In this document: one piece after another, positions 1-11,528 of the stretch
How the letters are laid out: every line of letters starts with the position of its first letter
How positions within the stretch are numbered: position 1 is the first letter of the stretch
DNA from: Pseudeuparius sepicola
Taxonomy: Eukaryota; Arthropoda; Insecta; Coleoptera; Anthribidae
Length of the DNA stretch: 64,000 nt
Direction: 5' to 3'
Assembly: GCA_963920635.1 (NCBI GenBank)
Contig: OY987302.1
Coordinates: forward strand, 37,513,500-37,577,499
Notes under the pieces: model-generated
Database searches by the model: none
Seen by the model: only the letters and a program-made list of their open reading frames with translations
What the model was told of the DNA's origin: nothing
Translations under genes and position numbers: made by a program

Positions 1-1243
1 GGTACCTATTCTAATCCGTCTAGATTCCATGTTTCTGATTTTAGATAAAAAGTGTACCTAAATACCAAAGTTGGAGGGATTTGTATATCCAATGCCGTTA
101 TCATGTCCTACTTTCCGTGACAGCTGTCATTCTCGAGATATGACACAAACCTCGACACAAACTTTTGATTTTTTAAATAGAAACCATAGTTGGCCATGGT
201 CTCAAAAAATTAGCATTTTCAGAGATTTCGATATGGTTATTCGGAAAAATAAAGGAAATAGGTACCTAACTATGAAAATGGCAGCTGTCAGGGAAAATAG
301 GATAGGATAGACGCATTGGGCACATAATGGGGTCATTTCATAAATTTTTTTTTTTGTTTTCTTTGCGTTTACTTTATGTATTATGTCTTCAAAGTCCGAA
401 AAAGTCCACCCGTTTCTTTTTATTATCTTTAACTAGGCCAAAAATTAGAATTGAAAGGTCAAAATTTCTTATAAAAATTACCATGAAGTTATAATTTATC
501 CCTCGATTTATGCCAAAACAGTTTTTAAAGTAGAAAAATTTTTTGCAGTGTGAAAATGAATCGTGAACACTGAAAATATACAGGGTGAGTTTTTTCGAGG
601 TTTTTTTATGATCAGTATGGGGATTTCGGAAACTAGCGGAGATAGAAGGAAGATTAAATGGGGAAAGAACTGCAGTTTTATGGACTCAATTTAACGCGCC
701 TTGTGGATTTAAAAAAAAAAGTCATGGCTTAGCTCTCGGCTTAATTACTAGATATTTTGAAAAAACGAAATTTTGCCGATTTAGGTAGGTACCTATTCTA
801 ATCCGTCTAGATTCCATGTTTCTGATTTTAGATAAAAAGTGTACCTAAATACCAAAGTTGGAGGGATTTGTATATCCAATGCCGTTATCATGTCCTACTT
901 TCCGTGACAGCTGTCATTCTCGAGATATGACACAAACCTCGACACAAACTTTTGATTTTTTAAATAGAAACCATAGTTGGCCATGGTCTCAAAAAATTAG
1001 CATTTTCAGAGATTTCGATATGGTTATTCGGAAAAATAAAGGAAATAGGTACCTAACTATGAAAATGGCAGCTGTCAGGGAAAATAGGATAGGATAGACG
1101 CATTGGGCACATAATGGGGTCATTTCATAAAAAAAATTTTTTGTTTTCTTTGCGTTTACTTTATGTATTATGTCTTCAAAGTCCGAAAAAGTCCACCCGT
1201 TTCTTTTTATTATCTTTAACTAGGCCAAAAATTAGAATTGAAA
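1..1243 (+). repeat. Tandem duplication, 787-bp unit (dispersed repeat family A)
   Basis: Bases 1-456 recur at 788-1243 with an exact offset of 787 and only a few changes, for example in a T/A run near 340 and 1130. The first unit continues through 541-787, which begins near an 'acagggtgag' motif and is shared with other copies at 2095-2310, 3340-3920 (inverted) and 22975-23130. The unit probably starts before the window. A 79-codon ORF lies in both copies (71-310 and 858-1097), but it is not flanked by gene signals and is best read as repeat sequence. Confidence 0.85.
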
Positions 1244-1944
1244 TTTGAAAATCGGGGTCCTGCTGACGTCAACTGGACCCTTTACCAGTCAGTTTCGGAC
1301 TAAAAAAATTAATAGATTTAGTTACTTGTTTTTTAACACTTATTATTAATAAAAGGTATACAACTGGGGTGTAGGTATTAATTATATGGCACACCATTAT
1401 AACCAGATTGTAGTTTAATTATAGTTTTATGATGTAATTTAAATAGAACATTTTAGAGTAATAAACCCTCCCAGGTAGACGACAAAATAGCCGGCAACAT
1501 CGCACCACTGTCATTTCGATTGATTACGTCTTACGTCGTCGGAGTTAACCTCATTCATCGATAGTTGGTGATTTGTTCTTTGTGTTGAGAGTTTTTTCAT
1601 TTTTCATTATGAAAACTAAACAATGCTTTAACAAAGCCGTCTTCCATGCTGAACACTATTATATTAAGCAACAAAACGTAAACGATGGCTAGCCAAACGA
1701 ATAACGAATAACCAACAAAAACAAACCAACGCAATAAATAGGTGATTTGACAGAAAGGTGGGCGGGCTGTTTAAATTTGAACCTGACCGTTTTGCGGCGT
1801 TGCCGGACCTACAAAAAGTACCTATACTCACTCCGTGGACATTTTTATTTTTTTTCGGCCAAACGGGGAAAAAAATCCGTAAGTATATTTTAGTCAAAGC
1901 TATCATCTGAGCTTATCAGAAAAAAACGTGAAATGTGCCCATTC
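1244..1944. other. Intergenic stretch, no gene seen
   Basis: AT-rich sequence with a moderately GC-richer patch at 1490-1570. I see no coding pattern, RNA gene or clear repeat. The minus-strand ORF at 1664-1906 has no recognisable motif. Confidence 0.4.
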
Positions 1945-2310
1945 CCTCTAACTTTGGTAGGTATTTAGCGAGGTATTTAGACTTTTTATCTAAAATAAGA
2001 AACAACGAAGCTAGATGGATTAGAATAAATCGAGGAATAAATCGACAAAATTTCGTTTTTTTTTATGAAGTACCTTATCTAGCAAACCTTGACTTTTTTC
2101 AAAAATCCACAAGGCGCATTAAATTGGAAAGAATTGCAATTTTGTGGGCCCAATTTAATGCGCCTTGTAGATTTTTGAAAAAGTCGTCATGGCTTACTAG
2201 ATACCTATTTAGAAAAAACGAAATTATGGCGTTTTATTCTAATCCATCTAGCTTCGTTGTTCCTAATTTTAGATAAAAAGTGTCAATCCCAAAGTTGGAG
2301 GGAATTGTAT
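1945..2310. repeat. Palindromic copy of family A
   Basis: The sequence folds on itself around position 2138. The arm carrying 'aaatccacaaggcgcattaa' is matched on the other side by its reverse complement, and 'ctaaaataagaaacaacgaag' on the left mirrors the right arm near 2250-2275. This gives arms of roughly 170 bp. Short ORFs at 1935-2276 and 2257-2460 arise from the palindrome and are not genes. Confidence 0.7.
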
Positions 2311-3339
2311 GCCGGATGCATATACAGTAACAGCACCCGTGTTAGAAAATTCGTTCCACTTCGGCATCCCGAACTTTATGTCAGTAACGACACCTGCGTT
2401 ACGCGAACGTACTGGAAACGACACTGCGCTAGACTGCTAGCAACCGAGACAGCATCATAAAATATTAATCTGTGAGTTCAGTTGTACTGTACTATGCAAG
2501 GCCCCTCGGGAATAAGTAATGGATAGTCAAAGCTTGTTTTCGATCCAGGTAGGTATTTTTTGACAGTGTGGATGATTTGCTCATGCGGCTGACAATATTC
2601 CTACTTTTATTTCTTGGGATCTATGCATCTAGTATTCGTGTGATATTTATATTCTATTTACAAATATTTTTCTCTTTTAAGATAATCGGCTTTCTGCCGT
2701 GTTAAACACATAATTTTTTAGCCGATTGTAGTAGAAATATCTTCAGTTCTACCTGTGGCTCTACCAAAAGAAATTGCTATAAGAAATTGAGTATCTGCCA
2801 GCGTGTCTTCTAAATGCTTGCAGATGATATTACCGAACTCAGATAACAGGTTATGTTGATTAGTTGGCGATCTCTATTGACATATCATGTTAAAATTATT
2901 AATTATTGTCAAATAAAAATATTCATCTGCCTAGGCAGTAAAAGCGACACTTTGTAGCCTGCTATCAGTGTAGAAGCCAGTGGCGGCTCATGATATTTTT
3001 CTTTGGGTGTGCGCTCTGTTTCTTCAAGTGGAGGCAAATAAATAGCCCAGTAGGTGAAACATTTTTTTCGCATATTATTCCAATGAATTTATCATTTCCT
3101 AACATATCTAAATAGGTAGGTATTTAATTATCACACAATTTCGAGAAGTCATTGAAGTGAAGATTAAAGCAAGGATTAAAGTACCAAAATTCAAAAGTAA
3201 TTGAGGAGCCCCTGGTAAAAGCACAACTTTAGTGACACACGGAAAAAAATATGTTATAATACTTAAATAAAGCTTCTAGTTGAGATTCTGTTACGGTGCA
3301 CCACTTTTAGAACAGATGCTTTTACTTTTTCTAACTTCG
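2311..3339. other. Intergenic stretch with a possible transposon end
   Basis: No gene is recognised. Around 2980-3010 the sequence 'agtggcggctcatgatattt' resembles the terminal repeat of many insect DNA transposons, but I could not find a matching inverted end nearby, so no element is called. Confidence 0.35.
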
Positions 3340-3920
3340 GCTCGCCCGATTCGTATAGCACGGGTGCTGTTACTGTATATGCGTCCCGCATGCAGTTATC
3401 ATGTCCTAATTTCCGCGACAACTGCCATTTTTTAGATACGACACAAATTTGTGTTTTTTTAATAAAGACCATAGTTATTTCCGTTATTTTACTGATTAAC
3501 CATATTCAGTATTATATCGTTGGAAAGCTCTGAAAATGCCTGATTTTTTCAAGACCATGGCCAACTAGGTATGGTTTCTATTTAAAAAAACACAAGTTTG
3601 TGTCATATCTCGAAAATAACAGCTGGCACATAATAACCGTATTGGGGATACAAATCCCTTCAAGTTTGGTATGTACACTTTTAATCTAAAATCAGAAACA
3701 ATAAAGTCAGACAGATTATAATAAATCGGCAAAATTTGGTATTTTCAAAATATCTAGTAGGTAAGCCATGCCGTTTCTCAAAAATCCACAAGGTGCGTTA
3801 AATTGGGTCACAACACTGCAATTCTTTCCCCCTCGCTTTCCCCATTTAACCTTCTATCTCCGCTAGTTTCCGAAATCCCCATAGGACCGATCAACAAAAA
3901 AAAAACTCACGCTGTAGATT
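3340..3920 (-). repeat. Inverted copy of family A
   Basis: Read on the minus strand, this stretch follows unit 1: the phrases around 'ccccatttaaccttctatct', 'gccatggtc' and 'gatatgacacaaac' occur in the same order as at 20-700. It also pairs with 2257-2350 through a shared 'cagtaacagcacccgtg' in opposite orientation. Confidence 0.75.
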
Positions 3921-4173
3921 GAAGTGTAGCTTGTGTTGTTAGGTGGGTATATAAGCTGTTACTTATTTAAAAATTTGGATTTTGCTTTATTTTCTATAAA
4001 GTATTGACCGAGGTATTGACCAATGTGAAAACAGCCGCGGTCTACCCAGCGTACCCAGCCACGGTTTGCAATCTGGCAACACTGTAAAATTTCTAGCCAC
4101 ACTCAGCCATCGTTTTACATATTTCAGCACTGGTATGTAATTCCGCGGACACAACACACAACCACCTCTCACA

Positions 4174-4430
4174 TTCCCGCAAGTCAGTGTCGCGGGCTTC
4201 ATTTTTTGCCCTGGGGTTTGAATATAATAAAAAAATTCTACAAGAGAGACCAGTTGACGGCCCGGGATACCAAGTATTGAAAAGTGTCGATGGTGATCTG
4301 AGGAACATCCCTCTACCTCCCAAGTCAGTGTCGCGGACTTCAATTTTTGTCAGGGGGTATGAATATAATAAAAAAAAATCTAGAAGAGAGACCAGTTGAC
4401 GGCCGGGGATACCAAGTACCTAGGGCAAAA
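4174..4430 (+). repeat. 141-bp subrepeats, left arm (2 copies)
   Basis: The marker 'aagtcagtgtcgcgg' occurs at 4181 and 4322, 141 bp apart. Each is followed by the 'gaatataataaaaaa' run and 'agagagaccagttgacgg'. Confidence 0.8.
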
Positions 4431-4854
4431 TAAATTTACAATGTATTGCCTAACTCAGCCATTATTTCAATCTCCTTCCTCCCCTGACAGTATTTAAATT
4501 TAAAAAATTATTATGTGACATTTTCTAATATACAGTGTGTCCACGGATAGAGTTCACGTAGGGTGTAAATGACAAAAAAATTTCGAGTTGAAATTTGAGC
4601 TTCTGGGGATCAGCCCTGCTTGGTTTTAAACTAATTTGTGACATAATTTTACTTTCGAAAAATCACGTATGCCTTGGAAATTATGAAGAAACTAATTTTC
4701 CACATCAGAAAGTGCCCTTTCTGTAGGTTTTACGACAAAATGTTATTAAGGAAACTTGTTCAGAATGAAGAACTGGATAGGTGTGAAAAATGTCAAAAGC
4801 CTAGGTCGACTTTGATTGGAGTGTGGAAAAGTGGCACTTTCCGCAAGAGTTAGG

Positions 4855-5025
4855 AACACTATTTTTTCTACAAGCGTGCGGAAAAGTAAGACACTTTTCC
4901 GCACGCATTTTAGTTTAGAAAGTGTCACTTTTCCGCACTAGTGTGGAAAAGTGACACTATCTAAACTAAAATGCATGCGGAAAAGTGTATTTTTCCGCTC
5001 GCTTGTAGAAAAAATTATTTTTTGC
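4855..5025. repeat. Near-perfect palindrome inside the foldback element
   Basis: Sequence is symmetrical about 4939/4940 (CTAG). 'gtgtcacttttccgcactag' is mirrored immediately, and outer marks 'tttttctacaagcg' at about 4862 and 'cgcttgtagaaaaa' at about 5000 extend the arms to roughly 80 bp. It could be a small MITE or an internal stem of the foldback element. Confidence 0.75.
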
Positions 5026-5215
5026 ATAAAAAATTAGCGACAAAAAAAGCGACAAATTATGACATATGTTAGATTTAAAAAATACAAAGTTGTTTCGCTA
5101 ACTACATATAGGTCGTATAGCTACTACAGGACGTGTTTAAGTCACCGCGGGAACGGCAACGACGAATGTCAACGGTAACGAAAAAGATTATAAATCGCGT
5201 TTAATCGATTTGAGG

Positions 5216-5787
5216 CCTCGACACATATTACACTACTCGGTATCACAGGCCGTCAACTGGTATCTCTTCTAGAAGGTATTTTATTATATTCATCCCCCTG
5301 ACAAAGATTGAAGCCCGCAACACTGCCTTGGAAGGTACTTGGATGTTCCTCAGATTACCCTCGATACATTCCACTACTTGGTATCCCGGGCCGTCAAGTG
5401 GTCTCTCTTGTAGAATTTTTTATTATATTCATATCCTCTGACAAAAATTGAAGTCCGGGACACTGACTTGGGAGGCAGAGCTCGAGGCAGAGGGATGTTC
5501 CTTAGACTCGTTAGATCACCCTCGACACATTTCACTACTTGGTATCACCGGCCGTCAACCGGCCTCTCTTGTAGATTTTTTTGTATTATATTTATACCCC
5601 CTGACAAAAATTGAAGTCCGCGACACTGACTTGGGAGACAGAGGGATGTTCCTCAGATCACCCTCGATACATTCCACTACTTGGTATCCCGGGCTGTCAA
5701 CTGGTCTCTCTTCTAGAATTTGTTTATTATATTCATACCCCCTGACACACATTGAAGTCCGCGACACTGACTTGGGAGGTAGAGAGA
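5216..5787 (-). repeat. 141-bp subrepeats, right arm (4 copies)
   Basis: The 'cactgac/cactgcc' marker recurs at 5321, 5461, 5624 and 5765, that is at spacings of 140, 163 and 141. The 163-bp interval holds a short internal duplication, 'gaggcagag'. Orientation is opposite to the left-arm copies. Confidence 0.8.
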
Positions 5788-5931
5788 TGGTTGTGTGTTG
5801 TGTCCGCGGAATTACATACCAGTGCTGAAATATGTAAAACGATGGCTGAGTGTGGCTAGAAATTTTACAGTGTTGCCAGATTGCAAATTGCAAACCGTGC
5901 TAGGTAGACGGTGGTTGTTTTCATATTGGCA

Positions 5932-6784
5932 GCTGCATTCTGCCTTGCTGTGCTTTTTCGTTATTTGACGTTTGGCGAGTAAGGTGATCACGCTCAGTTG
6001 CGCTGTTATAGAATTGTATACTTTTATTTTGTGATATTATGTATATTTTTATTTATAAAGTAATTAAGTAGACACCTATTAACTACTATACTGTGATTTT
6101 AGAATAGAAATCCAGATTTTTTATATTTTTTATTTTTGATAATAAAACATAAAAAGTTTTGCACTCACTTTAATTTTCATCAGAAGTCCAACAAAATAAC
6201 TGCTAGTCGTAAATAATTCTTCAACGATATAAGTGGTTGGTTGAAAAAATATTAAAAAATATATATAAAATAAAAATGACGGGCAAATGGACATCTTTAA
6301 TAAGCCACCCTATAAATTATTATTGGGTGTGATCTATTGACTGTGCATCCCAGATAGCTACCCATAAACAATGAGCTTAACCTGTTTTTTTTTTCAATGC
6401 ACGTGAAAACGCTCTACTTAACTTTTCTTAGACCAGATACGTAAGTACTTAATTAAAACCGAGATTAAAACCTTAATAAAAAAATGAATGCATATAGGTG
6501 GTTGGAGGGGTAGAGATGAGTGTGAAAGCATCAACGGGTTTTCTGGCAACGACTTTGCCGCGGCGCTCTCTGTGGCGGCGGGGGACGGCTTGCACCAATA
6601 CGTATTAGACGATTAGATTCACAATCTCCCTATATTATAGTCTTGCGATTTATTGTTGTTATTTACCACAACGCATATATAAATAAAAAATCAGTAAATA
6701 CCTTTGAAATGGGCGATATTTTGGAATATTTACATAAGTATGTATCTAAAGATTTAAAATGAACAAAGACCTGAACGTCGCTAT
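5932..6784. other. Intergenic stretch, no gene seen
   Basis: AT-rich and without a coding pattern. A short GC-rich patch lies at 6540-6595. I see nothing I can name. Confidence 0.4.
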
Positions 6785-7770
6785 TTTGAGTTGCATGACT
6801 TTACTTTTTTGCTAGGTAGGCACCCCCTTGTCACCCTCTACCATAGCTCAGAAGTTCAGAATTTGTTACCCTTGTCTTCACCCATTTTCAACCCCTTAAG
6901 CCAAAAACGAAAATAGACCAGAAAATCACTATTTTCGGTTGCATGACTTTTCTTTTTTTTCTACTTAGACACCCTTTGCCACCCTCTACAGTATCCCAGA
7001 AGTTCAGAATTTGTTACCCTCGTCTTCACCCAGTTTCAACCCCTTAAGGCAAAAACGAAAAAAGACCAGAAAATCGCTATTTTGAGTTGCATGACTTTTC
7101 TCTTTTGCTACATAGTTGCCACCCTCTACAGTAGTCCAAAAGTTCAGAATTTGTTACCCTCATCTTCACCCATTTTCAACCTCTTAAGGCAAAAACGAAA
7201 ATAGACCAGAAAATCACTATTTTCGGTTGCATGACTTTTCTTTTTTGCTACATAGACACCCTTTGCCACACTCTACAGTAGCCCAGAAGTTCAGAATTTG
7301 CTACCATCTTCTTTACCCATTTTCAACCCCTTAAGGCAAAAACGAAAAAGACCAGAAAATCACTATTTTGAGTTGCATGACTTTTCTTTTTTGCTACATA
7401 GACACCCTTTGCCACCCTCTACCGTAGCCCAGAAGTTCAGAATTTGTTACCCTTGTCTTCACCCATTTTCAACCCCTTAAGGAAAAAACGAAAATAGACC
7501 AGAAAATCGTTACTTTGAGTTGCATGACTTTTCTTTTTTACTAGATAGACACCCTTTGCCACCCTCTACAGTAGCCCAGAAGTTCAGAATTTGTTACCCT
7601 CGTCTTCACCCATTTTCAACCCCTTAAAGCAAAAACGAAAAATGACCAGAAAATCGCTATTTTGGGTTGCATGACTTTTCTCTTTTGCTATATAGACACC
7701 CTTTTCCACCCTCTACAGTAGTCCAGAAGTTCAGAATTTGTTACCTTCATCTTCACCCATTTTCAACCCC
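6785..7770 (+). repeat. Tandem satellite, about 147-bp unit, 7 copies
   Basis: The phrase 'agaagttcagaatttg' recurs at about 6851, 7009, 7139, 7286, 7432, 7579 and 7726. Spacing is 146-147 bp for most pairs, 158 and 130 for the first two. Each unit also carries 'gttgcatgacttttc', 'gccaccctctac' and 'cccattttcaacccctta'. The array is cut at 7771 by a piggyBac element and resumes at 19843. Confidence 0.92.
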
Positions 7771-7774
7771 TTAA
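7771..7774. repeat. TTAA target duplication, left side of piggyBac
   Basis: TTAA sits between satellite sequence ('caacccc') and the transposon end 'CCCATTAATACCC'. The matching TTAA is at 19839-19842. Confidence 0.9.
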
Positions 7775-7832
7775 CCCATTAATACCCAAGTAATTTTTTG
7801 TTTCATTTTTAAAAAAATATTTAATATATTAA

Positions 7833-9456
7833 TTATTGAGATGCTAAGGAACGTAAGTAGTCCGGGCTTGAAAGAAACGCTAGTACCACACGTCTATTGA
7901 ACTCTAGACAGGAGATTTTTGGAAAAGCTTGCCGATATAAAAGCCACATGTTGACCATAGCGCCGTTCAAACAGAATCGAACAAAAGGCCAATACCATTT
8001 TTTGGATCTAATCCTAATTCGGTATAATCCTCGCATTTTGTCAAAGAGATCTACCCCTCCCATTCCCTGATTATAAATATCAATCAAAGTTGGTTGGTCA
8101 ACAATTGTATATGATTTTTGTTGTTTAGACCAGCGTCTACAAGATCCTTTAGTCAGCGAGATGTCATCGTTAGTCTCATTCGTGGCAACTGTTACCTGGC
8201 TATTATCATTCCACCGTGCCAAGACAATACCACTATTGATATCTTTCAAAACATAATATGAACCTCGGTTTTCTTTTTTGATTTCTTTCAGTGGAGCTTT
8301 TTCAATACGATCCGCTCTTATCGTTCCGACACATTTGATTTGGTGAACAGTCAAATTTTGTAGTAAGGTCAAAGAATTGAAAAAATTGTCCAAGTAGATC
8401 GTGCTGCCACTAGGAACAAATCCCATACAGAGTTTCTCTGAAACGCTTGTGCCAAGAGATTTTCCCACCTCTTTAGTTCCTGCCCCACAATAGGGAAACA
8501 TTTTTAGCAAATACCCGCTACTTGTTGTCAAGCACCAAAATTTAAAACCATATCTAATAGGCTTTCCTCGGATAAATTTTTTCATCCCATGATGACCGAA
8601 ATAAGGCTCCATTGCCTCATCCAGTGAAAATGATGGACCAACCGGCTGATATAATTTCTGAGAGATGTTGTTTATCTGGTCAATAAGTGGCTGAATCTTG
8701 TAAACCCTATTATTTGGATCATATATGTATCTGCTCTAGTTTCCCAGTAGCACCTGCGAGACGGAAGCTTATCGTAGCCACTTAGGATAAGAATAGCAAA
8801 ATATATGTACATTTTATTCGTAGACACTCTAAATTCGTGATCTCCCTTTTGTGAAGCATATTTTTGGGTTTCGGTACAAATATGATCCATAAAATCAGAG
8901 TCAAAAAATGTCTTGAATTAGTCAACGGGCTGTAAGTTGTCATTTTTTATTTTTTGTACAAAATCTGGCGTAACTGATCTATGAATTTTAAATTTTTCTT
9001 GACGACTTTGTAATTGCTGGTTTTCCCACTTTCTGCGTTTTTTTTGGGGAATTTCTTCATGTGGCATCGTTCTTTACCGTGTAGCAAGAGTTGCAAGAGG
9101 TATATGATCGTCGGGATCAGAGATAACTTCATCTTCTGCCTCGTTTTGTACCAACAATCTCTCTTTAGCCAAAATTTACGCAAGTGCTTTCTTCACCACC
9201 AACGCAAAAGATGTCTGCTGGCTGTTTCAAAACACCTTTTCCTATATCTCTAAAGGTACACAGTTCTTCTTCATTATCGCTAGGACCATCATCTTTGTCG
9301 CTATCAATGCCATCTTCCGGTGGACTCAAAACTAACTGTATTTCATCACAATTTCGAATGTTTTCAAAATTCTCGTCATCGGAACTAAGCTCCTCTAACA
9401 TATTTAATAATTCTTCGGCATCTCGTGGGTCTTCTGGATTATATAATTTTCTTTTT
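7833..9456 (-). pseudogene. piggyBac transposase, exon 2, frameshifted
   Basis: DDD transposase that would cut and paste the element at TTAA. Read from 9456 down, the exon begins right after a splice acceptor (ttttgttacag) with an acidic N-terminal region. It then breaks into frames: about 9456-9165, 9183-8947, 8890-8672 and about 8640-7833. The last segment holds the catalytic aspartates in recognisable contexts: SLDEAMEPYFG near 8630, IYLDNFFNS near 8390 and GGVDLFDKM near 8050. The protein ends at 7833 without the C-terminal cysteine-rich domain seen in some family members. At least three frameshifts make it inactive. Exon 1 supplies the start. Confidence 0.88.
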
Positions 9457-9581
9457 CTGTAACAAAAAATATTTAGTAAATCAACCCGTAAATGCCCAAC
9501 GTATGATATTTCATACATAAGACATTGTGGGCCACAGTGTAAAAATTATAGTAACTAGTGGCCTACAATATTGATATATGT

Positions 9582-11528
9582 TGTTACGGTTCAAAAAGTT
9601 TCAAGCGGATAAAGGGAAAGAAAAAAAGAAATTACCTTTTTTTTACAATAGAACACTTACATTTCTTCTTCAAATGCCTTTATTTATTTTGCTATAACTT
9701 TGTTGCATTTAATTTGGTAATGCTTTAAATTCATGTTGGCTTTCCTATTGTCCGCTAATGTTTTCATAAAATTGGTTTCGCCTCCTAAAGTAGAGTAAAA
9801 TAATTTTCTTTTATGACTAATTAAATTAATTGTTAACTTACCTGGAAATCCTTGCATTATACTTCTATCCGTTTCGCACTGCTTAGCGCGACCACTGTGT
9901 AGGCGCATGTTTACCTTTTTCTGCGGGCTCGGGGACAATTTGCGATCGGCTTTACGAATTTCGCTTTCTTTATTGAAATAAATTTACTGGCTGACCATTG
10001 TTTTGCAGCTATCATAGATAGATATAGGTAGTAGTTTCGCCTCACACGCCCTACCTAAAACAAATAAAATAACCGACTGATTAGTTTGATGGGTAGACAA
10101 CAAACACATAAAATATTTAATAATTACAAGTGTTGCACTCACCTTAGCGTCCTTCTATGATATTATTTCGTGGCCCCGCATCATTGTTGCAGTTATTGTT
10201 GCAACTATCTGTTATATTTCTTCCAATTTCCACATATTTCGGAGAACCGACTTGCCAAACACGTCAATTGTCGCAAACGTCAAGTTCCCGATTTGATCGA
10301 GCAGTGTGTCATTAATTCGGTTTCTGCTAAAAGTCCCTAAGTCATGGATTTTGGCGCCTTCACGGAGAGGCTCGCCTTGGGGGGAAGTGCTTCCTTGTTT
10401 TTTTTTTTGGTGATGGTCGGTTGAGGTGAGAGTTGTCGAAGAGGACACGTTTTCTACACCGGGCAGTTTGCCAATTTTTCTAGAATTCATTCAGCAATAC
10501 CGCAAGATTACTAGTCGCCAAATAGTTTAGTTTTGGGCTAGTCACGTATTTTACGTCATTTTCTTGAGGAATATTGTGACCCACCTTATTTTCACATGGA
10601 TTCGTCTTGACCATCACCACACCCTTCTCCACACCACGAGGCCACCTCCAACTTGGCCTTTTTCTCCATACCCCGGACGTCTTTCCCGGACGACAGAGTT
10701 AGATTGTCTCCCCATTGCACAATCAGTCTTCAACAAACCTACATACCATACTCAGGGCGAAGTCGACCGTTCTGGGCAGCTACCCGCCACTTTATGTAAT
10801 CACAAGAAAAACCCGCAACCAGACTGGGTGGATAATCGACTTACCGGCAAGTCCTCTCCAGTTTATTACTATTATTATTTTAACTTAACCTAGTGGCCAA
10901 GCGCGAGATAACTGCACAAAATAGTCAATTTATCAATTATTCTGCACCCTTAATTAGCCATTATAAAAGTTATCTGCTATATTTTGCCAAGTTACGTACC
11001 TTTTTATCATATTTATGCGTGTGCACCAGGTATAATATTATACACGGGGATTCCTTTGTTATTTTTTTTTTCTTTAAGCCTGCCTGTTAATAATTATTAT
11101 GCAATTGTTTGTAGCTTACCTAATTAATTATCTGTGATATTTGGTTGCTTTATCGAGATATCTATTTTATGGTGTGCTGTATTTTAATATTAGTAGCTTG
11201 GCCGATGTTCTCTAGGTTTACAAACTGCGAATATACCCTATAGTTGATAATTTACATATTTTGTTGTTATTGGCAAACAATATTTATTTCCCGTTTTATA
11301 ACCCCAGTCACCTGGGTTATACCTCTTTGTACTGTGTTGGGCACTACCAAAAGAAAAACGGGTGGCGCACTCAATTTCAAAGTATACCTTTCTCGATAAG
11401 GTATTTTACCTATAGGAGCTAGTCGGTGCATAACAAAGAGGTACCTAATTACTTTGTCAATCCTACAAGATACCGATAAATTTGATGATTCTTTTTTTTT
11501 TTTATTCGAACCCAGATATTAGGTAACA
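9582..11528 (+). repeat. 5' LTR of Gypsy element 1
   Basis: Begins TGTTAC and ends GTAACA, a perfect terminal inversion. It is repeated at 17582-19523 with only about a dozen visible substitutions plus small length changes in T runs, so the two LTRs are roughly 99% identical and the insertion is young. A 4-bp duplication ATGT flanks the whole element (9578-9581 and 19524-19527). At about 1.95 kb it is long for a Gypsy LTR. Confidence 0.93.
9700..10490 (-). other. Antisense exon-like segments inside the 5' LTR
   Basis: On the minus strand the LTR shows a run of splice-like signals. An ORF spans 10490-10212 (92 codons), with donor AAG|GTGAGT at 10142. Acceptor TTTTAG precedes 10054, donor CAG|GTAAGT is at 9841 and acceptor CTTTAG precedes about 9787. 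A short reading frame ends at 9684, followed by AATAAA. The same signals recur in the 3' LTR, where the 92-codon ORF is broken by a T-run change. The protein is not recognised. It could be a captured host gene fragment or chance. Confidence 0.3.

Larger units (their letters stand above)
4020..5931. mobile_element. Foldback-type element with subrepeat-built arms
   Basis: The left arm (about 4020-4430) and right arm (about 5216-5931) are inverted. 'ccaatgtgaaaacagcc' at 4020 is mirrored by 'ggttgttttcatattgg' at 5931, and the following 140 bp (around 'cagcactggtatgtaatt') match closely. Inside the outer match, both arms are made of a 141-bp subrepeat, two copies on the left and four on the right. 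This is the architecture of foldback elements such as the FB/Galileo type, known from insects; assignment to a superfamily is inference. There is no transposase, so it is non-autonomous. ORFs at 3987-4399 and 5448-5893 are produced by the repeats and are not genes. Confidence 0.75.

Noticed and set aside
3987..5893. ORFs up to 126 codons in the foldback element
   Set aside because: All are built from the 141-bp subrepeats and appear on both strands with similar sequences, as expected for inverted repeats.
6785..7770. CRISPR-like spacing
   Set aside because: Units are tandem and similar over their whole length with no unique spacers, and the DNA is eukaryotic. It is a satellite.
10564..10893. 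109-codon plus-strand ORF in both Gypsy LTRs
   Set aside because: It starts at a non-ATG codon, ends in a Tyr run from an ATT repeat, and has no domain. Its conservation follows from LTR identity.
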